Of a stretch of 64,000 nucleotides of DNA, positions 36,410 to 45,624 are shown piece after piece. The notes under the pieces are model-generated. The model saw nothing but the letters and a program-made list of their open reading frames with translations, did not search any database and had not been told where the DNA came from. The position numbers and the translations under genes are program-made. This DNA comes from Dokdonella_A sp963758365. GTDB taxonomy: Bacteria > Pseudomonadota > Gammaproteobacteria > Xanthomonadales > Rhodanobacteraceae. The first letter of the stretch is position 1; the number at the start of each line of letters is the position of its first letter. The stretch covers positions 558,001 to 622,000 of the forward strand of contig CAVWVB010000001.1 in NCBI GenBank assembly GCA_963758365.1, read 5' to 3'.

Positions 36410-36936
36410 TTCGCAGCGCTCCGCATGAGTTCGGCTGCGCGCAGAATCGCGCGCCGGATGCGCGGATAGGTACCGCAGCGGCACAGGTTGCCGATCGCTG
36501 CGAGGTCGTCGTCACCGGGTTTCGGCTTGCGCTCGAGCAGGTCGACTGCGGCGAGGATCTGCCCGGCCTGGCAATAACCGCATTGGGGAACGTCTTCCTC
36601 GATCCAGGCCTGTTGCACCGGATGCAACGTCTTGGTCTCGAGACCCTCGATCGTGGTGATCGCATGTCCGCTCGCGGCCTGCATCGGCGTCACGCAGGAA
36701 CGCGTCGCCTTGCCGTCGACGAGTACCGTGCACGCGCCGCAGGCGCCGATGCCGCAACCGAATTTGGTGCCGGTCAGACGCAGGATGTCGCGCAGGAACC
36801 ACAGCAACGGCATGGCCGGGTCGCCGTCGTGGAAATACGGCTTGCCGTTGATCGAGATCGGCAGCGGCGCGGGCGGGCGCCTCGACTCGCTCTGCGTGGC
36901 CGCCGCGGCGGGAGCGGGAGCGGATGAATGGGTCAC
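36406..36936 (-). CDS. 2Fe-2S small subunit of the molybdenum hydroxylase (IorA type)
   Basis: A 176-residue iron-sulfur subunit that takes electrons from the molybdenum centre. The plant-ferredoxin-type cluster motif CGIGACGACTVL with a later Cys lies at about residues 60-82, and the second, all-helical 2Fe-2S domain has CGYCQAGQI and CRCGTY at about 118-155. An Ala/Pro-rich N-terminal extension of about 25 residues precedes the domain. It has no export signal of its own, as expected if it travels with the Tat-targeted large subunit. Its stop overlaps the GTG start of that subunit by four bases, so synthesis of the two is coupled. Confidence 0.9.
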   Translation of the reverse strand: MTHSSAPAPAAAATQSESRRPPAPLPISINGKPYFHDGDPAMPLLWFLRDILRLTGTKFGCGIGACGACTVLVDGKATRSCVTPMQAASGHAITTIEGLETKTLHPVQQAWIEEDVPQCGYCQAGQILAAVDLLERKPKPGDDDLAAIGNLCRCGTYPRIRRAILRAAELMRSAAK

Positions 36937-37003
36937 GCGTTTCTCCGGATGCTGCGAGATGGCATGGTGCCTCGCATTGTCGCATGCCGCTTGCAGTCAG
37001 GCC

Positions 37004-37029
37004 GTGCGGGCGCCGCATCGTTTTTTTTT
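37004..37029 (+). terminator. hairpin followed by nine Ts
   Basis: GTGCGG (37004-37009), loop GCG, CCGCAT (37013-37018), then CG and a run of nine T (37021-37029). This has the form of an intrinsic terminator for plus-strand transcription, yet the genes on both sides run on the minus strand. It lies 68 bases before the small-subunit gene of the molybdenum hydroxylase. It may stop antisense transcription or, read the other way, be an A-tract upstream of a promoter. Confidence 0.45.
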
Positions 37030-37047
37030 CCGGCGCGAGCGGCGGGT

Positions 37048-38388
37048 TCACGGTGTGAGCGCGCGATGTGCGAGCACGCGGCGCCAGAGGAAATAGACGG
37101 GCAGGCCCGCGAGCGTGATCAACGCGCCGATGCCCGCGTCCCACGGGCGTTGCCAGACCGTGACCGCGACGACCCACAGCACCGCGGCGATGAATACGAC
37201 AGGTAGTAGCGGATACCAGGGCACACGGAACGCGGTCGATTCGCCTGCGCCGCTGCGGCGGTACCAGAACAGCGTCGCGACGACCGCGGCGTAGCCGAGC
37301 CAGTCGCCGACCGTCGCATAGTTGAGCAGCTGGTCGAAGGTTCCGCTCAGCGCGAGCACGCAGGCCCAGCCGGTCAGCATCAGCAGCGCGATGTTCGGCG
37401 TGCGCCAGCGTGTGTGCAGGCGTCCGGCGACGCGAAAGAACACGCCGTCCGCGCCCATCACCTGGAACACGCGCGAAGCGCCGATCAGCGAGATGTTGCA
37501 GAAACCGAGCGTCGACACCGCGATGCCGGCCGCGATCAGGCGTGCGCCCGGCTCGCCGAGAGCGCGGCGCATCACGTCCGCGGCCGGCGCGCTGCTTGCG
37601 GCGAGACCGTCGTGGCCGAGCACCTCGAGAAACGCGAGGTTGACCAGCAGATAGCAGACCGCGACCAGGGCCATGCCGAAGAACAGCGCACGCGGCAGGT
37701 TGCGCTGCGGCTCGCGGATCTCGCCCGCGATGTTGTTGACGTAGGCCCAGCCTCCGTACGAGAACAGCACGGGAAGCAGCACGCCGCCGAGCGCGAGCGG
37801 ATTCAGCGCGGCGGGCGGGGCCGCCGGCGGCGGCGCTCCTCGCAACAGCAGACCGATCACGATCAGCGCGGCGACCGCGAGCAGCTTGAGCACGGTCAGC
37901 AGGTTCTGCACGAACGAACCGGCGCGAATGCCGAACCAGTTGATGCCGGCGAGAAACACCAGGGTGCCGACGACAAAGGGCCGTCCATCCGCGAGCTTGA
38001 CCCCGAACGCGGCGGCCGCGTACTGCACGAATACGGTCGCGACCGCGGCCAGGCTGCCCGAGTAGTTCACGACCAGCATGTTCCATCCGTACATGAACGC
38101 GAGAATCAGGCCGAACGCCTCGCGCAGGTTCACGTAGCCGCCGCCCGCGGTCGGGCGGCGCGCGCCGAGTTCTGCATAGCAAAGCGCGCCGACCAGCGCG
38201 AGTCCGCCGCCGATTGCCCATGCGATCAGTTGCTCGCTGCCCGAGCCGGTCTGGCGCGCAATCGCGGCCGGGGTCATGAAAATGCCCGAGCCGATCACGC
38301 CGCCGACCACGACCATCGCGGCATCCCAGGCGTTGAGGCGGCGCGCATAGCCGACGCCCTGGGCCGCGACAATCACCGGTTCGCTCAT
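37048..38388 (-). CDS. APC superfamily amino acid permease
   Basis: A 446-residue inner-membrane transporter with about 12 predicted helices. The N-terminal GGVIGSGIFMTPAAIA is the APC substrate-binding unwound helix 1, and FSYGGWAYVNNIAGEIREPQRNLP is the helix 6-7 segment typical of the LAT/amino-acid transporter branch. It would import or exchange an amino acid. Its start overlaps the stop of the upstream PhzF gene by four bases (ATGA), which implies a common message and a shared role, perhaps amino-acid uptake with PhzF-type isomerisation. The specific amino acid cannot be told. Confidence 0.87.
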   Translation of the reverse strand: MSEPVIVAAQGVGYARRLNAWDAAMVVVGGVIGSGIFMTPAAIARQTGSGSEQLIAWAIGGGLALVGALCYAELGARRPTAGGGYVNLREAFGLILAFMYGWNMLVVNYSGSLAAVATVFVQYAAAAFGVKLADGRPFVVGTLVFLAGINWFGIRAGSFVQNLLTVLKLLAVAALIVIGLLLRGAPPPAAPPAALNPLALGGVLLPVLFSYGGWAYVNNIAGEIREPQRNLPRALFFGMALVAVCYLLVNLAFLEVLGHDGLAASSAPAADVMRRALGEPGARLIAAGIAVSTLGFCNISLIGASRVFQVMGADGVFFRVAGRLHTRWRTPNIALLMLTGWACVLALSGTFDQLLNYATVGDWLGYAAVVATLFWYRRSGAGESTAFRVPWYPLLPVVFIAAVLWVVAVTVWQRPWDAGIGALITLAGLPVYFLWRRVLAHRALTP

Positions 38389-39272
38389 GTGTGTGCCTCG
38401 TAGTTCAGGGTGCCGCTGATGCACGCGACGCAGTGGCCGCCGATCGCGACCCTGCCGCTGTGTGCTTCGACTTCGACCTCGACGATGCCGTCGCGGCCGA
38501 TCTCGCGGCCCTGGCTCGCGCGATAGCGCCAACCGATTTCCCGCAGTGCGCCGCCGGCATGCAGGAACGCGCCGATCGCGGCATTCGCACTGCCGGTGAC
38601 CGGGTCCTCGAGGATGCCGTCGGCGGGGCAGAATGCACGCACCACAATGGCGGCGAGCCCGCTCGGCTCGCGTCCGAACACCGCGAGGCCGACCGCTTCG
38701 TGGCGCATGGTCAGCGCTGCAGTGACGTGCGGATCGGGGCGCAGTGCGCGCACCGCCGATGCGTCGGCAAGCTCGGCGATCAGCCAGCGCGGTCCGTTGT
38801 CGACCACGCGTGGCGCGGGTTCGGCCAGCGGCGCGCTGCCGAGCGCGCGTGCGATTTCGGCGGCGAGGCCCGCGACCGGCTTCGCGAGTTTCGCGGGCGG
38901 TGCCTGCACGAAGAGGCGGCGCTGCGCACCAGCCCCTTCGATGCGCACCGCGAGCAACCCGGCCGCACACTCCAGCACGAGGTCGCGCCGCTGCTGCCAG
39001 TCAGGGCGTGCCTCGATCATCGCGTAGGACGTGCCGACCGCGGGATGCCCCGCGAACGGCAGCTCCCGGCGCGGCGTGAAGATGCGCACGCGAAAATCCG
39101 CGGTGCCCGCCGTCGGCGCGAATACGAAGGTGGTCTCCGAGAGATTGGTCCAGGCGGCGAAGCGCTGCATCGCCGCGTCGTCGAGGTCGTCGGCGTCCAA
39201 CACCACGGCGACCGGGTTTCCGTAGCCCGCGCGGGTCGTGAACACGTCGATCTGGGCGAAACGTCGCGGCAT
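38385..39272 (-). CDS. PhzF family isomerase
   Basis: A 295-residue protein of the diaminopimelate-epimerase-like fold. The N-terminal pattern QIDVFTTRAGYGNPVAVVLDADDL is the standard PhzF opening, with the catalytic Glu expected at SETTF (about residue 45), GHPAVGTSYAM following, and EDPVTGSANAAIGAFL near residue 225. PhzF itself isomerises dihydro-3-hydroxyanthranilate in phenazine synthesis, but most family members occur without phenazine genes, as here, and their substrates are unknown. It is the first gene of a two-gene unit with the APC permease, and is divergent from the lysC-lysA fusion gene. Confidence 0.87.
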   Translation of the reverse strand: MPRRFAQIDVFTTRAGYGNPVAVVLDADDLDDAAMQRFAAWTNLSETTFVFAPTAGTADFRVRIFTPRRELPFAGHPAVGTSYAMIEARPDWQQRRDLVLECAAGLLAVRIEGAGAQRRLFVQAPPAKLAKPVAGLAAEIARALGSAPLAEPAPRVVDNGPRWLIAELADASAVRALRPDPHVTAALTMRHEAVGLAVFGREPSGLAAIVVRAFCPADGILEDPVTGSANAAIGAFLHAGGALREIGWRYRASQGREIGRDGIVEVEVEAHSGRVAIGGHCVACISGTLNYEAHT

Positions 39273-39346
39273 CGTCGAACACTCGGTCGGACCTGACGGG
39301 ATGCGGCAGCGGTCATCCGGCCGCGGTTCGCCAACGGGCGCGCGCC

Positions 39347-39352
39347 GATAAT
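39347..39352 (+). promoter_or_regulatory. candidate -10 element of the lysC-lysA-murL-murD2 operon
   Basis: GATAAT in the 220-base divergent space, about 140 bases before ATG 39493. The leader would be long enough for attenuation, but I could not recognise a lysine riboswitch or a leader peptide rich in Lys codons. Confidence 0.25.
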
Positions 39353-39492
39353 GCCCGAGTCGTGCGGTTTCGTCGCGCAGTCCGGATGCAACGGGCTCGC
39401 GTTGGTCGCGCGCGATCACGAATGCCCGCGTTCGGGCCGCGGCGTGCCACGAGCACGCCATCACGTTGCGTTTTGCTGCGACGCACGAAAGA

Positions 39493-42192
39493 ATGTCGGA
39501 TCACGCGGCGAGGGCAATCCTCTTGAGTTCGATCGATTCCGGCGCGCCGACGGTTCCCGCGAGCGCGGACAGTTCGCTCAGGCCGTGGGTGGTCGCCAAG
39601 TTCGGCGGCACCAGCGTATCGACGCGGGAACGCTGGGAAACGATCGCTGAGGTTGCGGCCGCGCATCGCGCGCGCGGACGCTGCGTGCTGATCGTCGTGT
39701 CGGCGCTGTCGGGCGTCACCGACCTGCTCAAGATGGTCTGCGAAGCGCGCGGCGACGATGCGCGTTGCCGTGCGGCGCAGGTCGACATCGTCGAATGCCA
39801 CCAGCGTCTGCACCGGGAACTCGGCCTGCCCACACGCAACGCGCTCGACGGCTGGCTTGCACGGCTCGATCAGTTGATTGTCGATCCGCGTCGCAGCCGG
39901 GCCGAACTGGCCTGGCAGGCCGAGGTGTTCGCGCTCGGCGAATTGCTGTCGAGCACGCTGGGTGCGGCGTTCCTCGGCGAGCAGGGAGTCGCGGCGCGCT
40001 GGCTGGATGCGCGCGAGCATCTGTGCGCGCAGCCGCTCGCGAACCAGAATGCGTGGGCGCACTACCTTTCCGCGACCGTGCCGGCGGTGCCGCAGGCAGC
40101 GCTCGCCGCCGCGCTGTCCGCGCGCGGCGAGGTCTTCATCACGCAGGGATTCGTGGCCCGCAATGCGGGCGGCGAAACCGTGCTGCTCGGCCGCGGCGGC
40201 TCGGATACCTCGGCCGGCTGCTTCGGCGCGATGCTGCAGGCCGAGCAGGTCGAGATATGGACCGACGTGCCCGGGATGTTCAGCGCGAATCCGCGCGTCG
40301 TACCCGAGGCGCGCCTGCTCGTGCGTCTGGACTACGAGGAAGCGCAGGAAATCGTGACAACCGGCGCCAAGGTCCTGCATCCGCGTTCGCTCGGTCCTCT
40401 GCGCCGCGCCGGGGTGCCGCTGCTGATCAAGGACACGAACCGTCCGCATCTCGCGGGTACCGAAATTCGCGCCGCCGCGCCCGATGCGGCGCCGTGCGTG
40501 AAGGCGATCAGCGCGCGCAAGGGCGTGACCCTGATCTCGATGGAGACGGTCGGCATGTGGCAGCAGGTCGGTTTCCTTGCCGACGTGTTCGATGCGTTCC
40601 GGCGCCATGGCCTGTCGGTCGACCTGATCGGATCGGCCGAGACCAATGTCACGGTGTCACTCGATCCGAGCGAGAACCTGGTCAATTCCGACGTGCTGTC
40701 CGCGCTTGCCGCCGATCTCGCGAAGATCTGCCGGGTCAAGGTGATCGCGCCATGCGCGGCGATTACCCTCGTCGGACGCGGCATGCGCGCGCAACTGCAC
40801 CGCTTGTCCAGCGTGCTCGCCGAATTCGGCGCGCTCGACGTGCACCTGATCAGCCAGTCGTCCAACAACCTGAATCTGACCTTCGTCGTCGACGAGAATC
40901 TGGTCGACGACCTGGTTCCGCGCCTGCATGCGCTGCTGATCCGTGCCGATGCGATGCGCGTGGAGGATGGCGCGGTGTTCGGGCCGAGCTGGCGCGCGCT
41001 CGGCGAAGGCGAGCCGGCTGCCCGGCGCGCAGACTGGTGGCGGCGCGAGCGCGAGGCCCTGTTGCGCTGTGCGGCCGAGGGGTCGCCGTGCTATGTCTAC
41101 TCGATCGCGCAGGTCAGGACGCAGGCGCGCGCGCTGCGCGCGGTTGGCGCGGTGGACCGCTGGCATTACGCGCTCAAGGCCAATCCGCATCCGGCGATCC
41201 TGCGCGCGCTGCACGAGGAAGGCTTCGCGTTCGAATGCGTGTCCTGGAGCGAGGTGGAGGCGGTCCGCGCGACGCTGCCGGCGTTGCCGTCCGAGCGCAT
41301 TCTGTTCACTCCGAACTTCGCGCCGCGCAGCGAGTATGCCGCGGCGCTCGATGCGGGCGTGCGCGTCACGCTCGACGCGTTGCATCCGCTCGCACACTGG
41401 GGCGAACTGTTCGCGGATCGCGAGATCCATCTGCGCGTCGATCTCGGTGTGGGTCGCGGCCATCACGACAAGGTCAAGACCGGCGGTGCCGCGTCGAAGT
41501 TCGGAGTCGCGCTCGATCAGATCGAGGAATTCCGCGCGCTCGCGCGCCGTCACGGCGCGCGCATCGGTGGCCTGCACGCACATCTCGGTTCCGGCATTCT
41601 CGATACCGCACACTGGCGCTCGGTATACGTGCAGCTGGCAAGCCTCGCCGAACGCTTCAATCGCATCGAATCGCTGGACATCGGCGGCGGCATCGGCGTA
41701 CCCGCGCGTCCGGACGAGTCGCCGCTCGAACTCGCCGCGCTCGCCGACGCGCTGGCCGAGGTCAGGAGCGCCTATCCGCAGTTCGCGCTCTGGATGGAGC
41801 CGGGTCGTTTCCTGGTCGCCGAAGCCGGCGTGCTGCTCGCGCGGGTCACCCAGACCAAGCGCAAGGGGCTGGTCCAGTACGTCGGCATCGATGCCGGCAT
41901 GAATTCGCTGATCAGGCCTGCGCTGTACGAGGCCTGGCACGCGATCGTGAACCTCACGCGCATGGCTGAACCCGCTGCCGCGATGGTCCAGGTGGTCGGC
42001 CCGATCTGCGAGTCCGGCGACGTGCTCGGCGCGAATCGCCGTCTGCCCGAGTGTCGCGAGGGCGACGTGATCCTGATCGCGCACGCGGGCGCGTACGGAG
42101 CTGTGATGGCATCGCGCTACAACCTGCGCGAACCCGCTAGGGAGATCGTGCTGGCGGACACGCCGGCCGGCGCGCGCGGGGGGGCTGCATGA
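39493..42192 (+). CDS. lysC-lysA: bifunctional aspartate kinase/diaminopimelate decarboxylase
   Basis: An 899-residue fusion of the first and last enzymes of lysine synthesis. Residues about 20-470 are aspartokinase, with KFGGTSV at the start of the kinase domain and two C-terminal ACT domains (VTLISMETVGMW and following) that normally bind lysine or threonine for feedback control. Residues about 510-899 are a fold-type III PLP decarboxylase with Lys562 in YALKANPHP as the PLP lysine and HLGSGI in the barrel. This fusion is characteristic of Xanthomonadales. The ATG at 39493 follows a GAAAGA purine stretch. The stop overlaps the murL start by four bases. DAP feeds peptidoglycan cross-linking, fitting the next two genes. 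Confidence 0.93.
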   Translation: MSDHAARAILLSSIDSGAPTVPASADSSLRPWVVAKFGGTSVSTRERWETIAEVAAAHRARGRCVLIVVSALSGVTDLLKMVCEARGDDARCRAAQVDIVECHQRLHRELGLPTRNALDGWLARLDQLIVDPRRSRAELAWQAEVFALGELLSSTLGAAFLGEQGVAARWLDAREHLCAQPLANQNAWAHYLSATVPAVPQAALAAALSARGEVFITQGFVARNAGGETVLLGRGGSDTSAGCFGAMLQAEQVEIWTDVPGMFSANPRVVPEARLLVRLDYEEAQEIVTTGAKVLHPRSLGPLRRAGVPLLIKDTNRPHLAGTEIRAAAPDAAPCVKAISARKGVTLISMETVGMWQQVGFLADVFDAFRRHGLSVDLIGSAETNVTVSLDPSENLVNSDVLSALAADLAKICRVKVIAPCAAITLVGRGMRAQLHRLSSVLAEFGALDVHLISQSSNNLNLTFVVDENLVDDLVPRLHALLIRADAMRVEDGAVFGPSWRALGEGEPAARRADWWRREREALLRCAAEGSPCYVYSIAQVRTQARALRAVGAVDRWHYALKANPHPAILRALHEEGFAFECVSWSEVEAVRATLPALPSERILFTPNFAPRSEYAAALDAGVRVTLDALHPLAHWGELFADREIHLRVDLGVGRGHHDKVKTGGAASKFGVALDQIEEFRALARRHGARIGGLHAHLGSGILDTAHWRSVYVQLASLAERFNRIESLDIGGGIGVPARPDESPLELAALADALAEVRSAYPQFALWMEPGRFLVAEAGVLLARVTQTKRKGLVQYVGIDAGMNSLIRPALYEAWHAIVNLTRMAEPAAAMVQVVGPICESGDVLGANRRLPECREGDVILIAHAGAYGAVMASRYNLREPAREIVLADTPAGARGGAA

Positions 42193-43547
42193 GGGCCGAT
42201 CCGCGCAGCGCGCGTGCATTCCGTTTCGTGCGTCGGGAGTATGCGAACGGCGTGGCCGCGCTCGTCTACGCATTCGACGAGGGCCCCGAGCTCGTCGAGC
42301 GGATCACGTTCCCGGACGTGCCGGCGCTCGCCGCAAACCGTCGTCCAGGATTCGAGGCCGCGCTCGAACTGCTCCATCTCGTCGCGGGCATCAGCTACTA
42401 CAAGGCCGGGGTGCCCGAGCGCATCGACGTCGAGGGCGCGCTACCCGATGTGCCGACCGCGACGTTCCTCGATGCGCTTTACCTGCATGGACTGGGCGAG
42501 TTCGCGTACCACAACCGACTCGATCTGCGCGGACGGATCCGCTTCCCGCACGCGCGCGCCGGAGCGGGCGCGCCAATGCGCGAACGATCCGCTGCGGCCG
42601 CCGCGGTGCTGCCGCGGCGCACCCTGGTTCCGATCGGTGGCGGCAAGGACTCGCTGGTCAGCGCGGAAATCCTCAAGGCCGCCGGCGAGGACGCGACTGC
42701 GGCGTGGGTCGGCAACTCCGCACTGATCGCCGCCTGCGCACGACGCACCGGGCTGCCGCTGCTGAACATCGGCCGCGAACTTTCACCGGTGCTGTTCGAG
42801 TACAACCGCGGCGGCGCCTGGAACGGGCACATTCCGGTCACCGCGATCAATTCGGCGATTCTCGCCGTGGCCGCCGTCCTCTATGGTTTCGATGCGATCG
42901 CATTCTCCAACGAACGCTCCGCGTCCAGCGCGACGCTCGAATACGACGGCCAGCCGATCAACCACCAATGGAGCAAGAGCTGGGCATTCGAGCGTGCGTT
43001 TGCGGACCTGCTCGCGGCTCGCGTTTGCGGTTCTCTCGATTACTACTCGCTGCTGCGGCCGCTGTCCGAACTGGCAGTCGCGCGACGGTTTGCCGCGCTG
43101 TCGCGCTACGACGACGTGTTCTCGAGTTGCAACCGCAACTTCCGCATTCTCGGCCCGCGGCCGGCCGACCGCTGGTGTGGTCAGTGCCCGAAGTGCCATT
43201 TTGTGTTCCTCGCGCTCGCGCCGTTCATGCCCAAGCCGCGCCTGCTCGGCATCTTCGGGCGCAACCTGCTCGACGACGAGTCGCTCGCGGCCGCGTTCGA
43301 CGCGCTGATGGAATACCGCGACCACAAACCGTTCGAGTGTGTCGGTGAGGGCCGTGAGTCGCGCGCCGCGATGGCAGCACTCGCCGCGCGTGCGGAGTGG
43401 CGCGAAGATGCGCTCGTCGCGCGCTTCGCCAACCTGGTTCAGCCGCGGCTCGACGCTGGCGAACTCATGCTCGAAGATCTGCTCGTGGCGCAGGGCGCGC
43501 ATGCGATCCCGGCGCGCCTGCAGTCCTTTGTCGATGCGCCTCGCTGA
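42189..43547 (+). CDS. murL: UDP-MurNAc-L-Ala-L-Glu epimerase
   Basis: A 452-residue enzyme that, as shown for its Xanthomonas oryzae relative, converts the terminal L-Glu of UDP-MurNAc-L-Ala-L-Glu to D-Glu with ATP. The PP-loop-like GGGKDS (residues 150-155) fits ATP use, FSNERSASSATLEYDG and a C-terminal CGQCPKCHFVF (a possible metal or structural cysteine pair) are conserved in the family. Together with MurD2 it replaces the usual glutamate racemase plus MurD route. Translation is coupled to lysC-lysA upstream (ATGA overlap) and to murD2 downstream (14-base overlap), a strong sign of joint function. Confidence 0.88.
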   Translation: MRADPRSARAFRFVRREYANGVAALVYAFDEGPELVERITFPDVPALAANRRPGFEAALELLHLVAGISYYKAGVPERIDVEGALPDVPTATFLDALYLHGLGEFAYHNRLDLRGRIRFPHARAGAGAPMRERSAAAAAVLPRRTLVPIGGGKDSLVSAEILKAAGEDATAAWVGNSALIAACARRTGLPLLNIGRELSPVLFEYNRGGAWNGHIPVTAINSAILAVAAVLYGFDAIAFSNERSASSATLEYDGQPINHQWSKSWAFERAFADLLAARVCGSLDYYSLLRPLSELAVARRFAALSRYDDVFSSCNRNFRILGPRPADRWCGQCPKCHFVFLALAPFMPKPRLLGIFGRNLLDDESLAAAFDALMEYRDHKPFECVGEGRESRAAMAALAARAEWREDALVARFANLVQPRLDAGELMLEDLLVAQGAHAIPARLQSFVDAPR

Positions 43548-44892
43548 TCTCGCCGGCAAGCGTGTCGCGATCTGGGGTCTCGGTCGTGAGGGCCGGGCCG
43601 CGTTGCAGGCGTTGCGCGCGCATGCTCCGGATCTTGCGCTGACGCTGCTGTGCGAGGTGCAGGAAGCGCGCGGCCTCGTCACCGGTGCGGTCAGGGTCGC
43701 GACCGGGATGGCGGATGCGACCACGCTGTCCGCGTTCGACGTGGTGATCAAGTCGCCCGGAATAAGCATGTATCGACCGGAGATTGCGGAGGCACGACGG
43801 CTCGGCACGCAGTTCACTTCCGGAACCGCGCTCTGGTTCGCGGAGCATCCCGAGGCGCGCGTGATCGCGGTCACCGGCACCAAGGGCAAGAGCACGGTCA
43901 GCGCGCTCACCGCGCACCTGCTGCGGTCACTCGGACGGCGCGTCGCGCTGGCCGGAAACATCGGCGTGCCGCTGCTGGAACTGCTCGATCCGCCGCAGCT
44001 GCCGGACTGGTGGGTCGTGGAACTGTCGAGCTTCCAGACCCGCGACAGCGGCCCCCTCGAGATCGGCGTGATCATCAATCTGCACGAGGAACACCTGGAT
44101 TGGCATGGCACGCGCGAACGCTACAGCGACGACAAACTCGCGCTGGCCGCACGCGCGGGAACGCTGATCGTCAACGCGGGGCAAAGTGAACTCCTCGCGC
44201 GGACCCGCGCGCATCCGCGCCGCATCGGGTTCGGCATCGCCGATGGCTGGCATGTCGCGGACGCCGCGATCATGCGCGGCGCGCGGCGGGTGTTCGAGTG
44301 GGTCGCGTCGCCGTTGCCGGGTGCGCACAACGCGCTCAACGCCTGCGCTGCGCTCGCGGCGGTCGAGGCGGCGGGCGAAGACGCGATCGGCGCGGCTGCG
44401 GCGGTTGCCTCGTTCCGGCCACTGCCGCATCGACTGCAGACCCTGGGTCTGCGCGAAGGCCTGACCTGGATCGACGACAGCATCGCGACCACGCCGCAGG
44501 CCACGCTCGAGGCACTCGCGAGCCTGCGCGATCGGACCGTGACCGTGCTCCTCGGCGGACACGAGCGCGGACTGGACTGGGATTCGTTCGCGGCGGCCGT
44601 GGCCAGCACGCCACCGCATGCGATCGTCACGATGGGCGCCAACGGCGCGCGGATTGGCGCGGCCCTGCAGGCACAAGGGGGCAATTACCGCCTGGCCAGC
44701 GCGCGCGGGCTCGCCGATGCGCTGCAGATAGCACGCGCGATCACGCCGCGCGGCGGCGTCGTGCTGCTTTCGCCCGGCGCACCGAGCTTCGATCAGTTCA
44801 CCGACTATGCCGAGCGCGGAAGCGCATTCGCGCGCCTCGCGGGCTTCGATCCTGCGAAGATCGGCCGCATCGAAGGCCTCGGGATCGGTTGA
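43534..44892 (+). CDS. murD2: UDP-MurNAc-L-alanine:L-glutamate ligase
   Basis: A 452-residue Mur ligase relative of MurD. The N-terminal domain opens VAIWGLGREG, the ATP-binding P-loop GTKGKST is at 115-121, NLHEEHLDWHG is the central-domain metal/ATP region, and the C-terminal domain holds LLSPGAPSFDQF. In organisms with murL this ligase adds L-Glu rather than D-Glu to UDP-MurNAc-L-Ala, and MurL then inverts it. Gene order murL-murD2 with overlap supports this assignment over ordinary MurD, which would be expected in a dcw cluster elsewhere. The frame is open upstream inside murL, but the conserved N-terminus fixes ATG 43534. Confidence 0.88.
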   Translation: MRLADLAGKRVAIWGLGREGRAALQALRAHAPDLALTLLCEVQEARGLVTGAVRVATGMADATTLSAFDVVIKSPGISMYRPEIAEARRLGTQFTSGTALWFAEHPEARVIAVTGTKGKSTVSALTAHLLRSLGRRVALAGNIGVPLLELLDPPQLPDWWVVELSSFQTRDSGPLEIGVIINLHEEHLDWHGTRERYSDDKLALAARAGTLIVNAGQSELLARTRAHPRRIGFGIADGWHVADAAIMRGARRVFEWVASPLPGAHNALNACAALAAVEAAGEDAIGAAAAVASFRPLPHRLQTLGLREGLTWIDDSIATTPQATLEALASLRDRTVTVLLGGHERGLDWDSFAAAVASTPPHAIVTMGANGARIGAALQAQGGNYRLASARGLADALQIARAITPRGGVVLLSPGAPSFDQFTDYAERGSAFARLAGFDPAKIGRIEGLGIG

Positions 44893-44928
44893 TTGCAAAT
44901 CCCCAATGACGACTGCAGGGCACATGAC

Positions 44929-45606
44929 ATGAATGCGCAGCTCGATGCCGACGCGCGCGTCTGGGACCTCCCCACGCGGCTGTTCCACTGGGCACTGGTC
45001 GTATTGATCGCGCTGCAGTACGCAAGCGGCGAATTCGGCTGGCTGCCGATGCGCTGGCACTACCGGCTCGGCTACACGACGCTCGCGCTGCTCCTGTTTC
45101 GCGTGCTATGGGGCGTGGTCGGATCGCAGACCAGCCGCTTTTCCGACTTTCTGCGCGGACCGCGCGCGGTGGCCCGTTACGTGGGCGATCTGGCACACGG
45201 GCGCCTCGCGCCAGCGCGCGGACACAATCCGCTGGGTGGCTGGTCGGCGGTCCTGATGCTCGCGAGTGTCGCGTTGCAGGCGATCAGCGGGCTGTTCACG
45301 AGCGACGACATCAGCGCGGAGGGGCCGCTCGTCGCGCGGGTTTCGGAAACGACGGTCGAATGGATGACGCGCATCCATCATCTGAACCGCTACGTGCTGC
45401 TGGTGCTGATCGGCGCGCATGTACTCGCGATCGCGATGTACTACGTGATCCGCCGCGTGAATCTCGTCGCACCGATGCTGCACGGCCGCGCGCGCCTGCC
45501 CGGTACGTTGCCGCCGCAGCTTGCTCCGTTGCACCGGGCGCTGCTCGTGCTGGTTGTCAGCGTGGTCGCGGTATGGGCGCTCGTGACCTGGGGCGAGGTC
45601 GCCTGA
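44929..45606 (+). CDS. cytochrome b561-like (b/b6 domain) membrane protein
   Basis: A 225-residue di-haem membrane protein with four to five helices. Histidines suitable as haem ligands occur in LFHWALVVL (helix 1), MRWHYRLGY, and MTRIHHLNRYVLLVLIGAHVLAI (two in the third core helix). The family moves electrons between quinol and periplasmic acceptors and is often found next to a c-type cytochrome; here the convergent gene 19 bases beyond its stop encodes a cytochrome c'. It follows murD2 by 36 bases and might be read from the same message, though function is unrelated. The start at ATG 44929 follows AGGG. Confidence 0.85.
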   Translation: MNAQLDADARVWDLPTRLFHWALVVLIALQYASGEFGWLPMRWHYRLGYTTLALLLFRVLWGVVGSQTSRFSDFLRGPRAVARYVGDLAHGRLAPARGHNPLGGWSAVLMLASVALQAISGLFTSDDISAEGPLVARVSETTVEWMTRIHHLNRYVLLVLIGAHVLAIAMYYVIRRVNLVAPMLHGRARLPGTLPPQLAPLHRALLVLVVSVVAVWALVTWGEVA

Positions 45607-45624
45607 CCGTCGGCATGAGCGCGG

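Noticed and set aside
39273..39492. Lysine riboswitch before lysC-lysA
   Set aside because: I could not recognise the conserved elements of the lysine aptamer in these 220 bases; a covariance-model search would settle it.
43534..44892. Ordinary MurD (D-glutamate ligase) instead of MurD2
   Set aside because: Overlap with murL and absence of a dcw cluster favour MurD2, although sequence alone does not fully prove L-Glu specificity.
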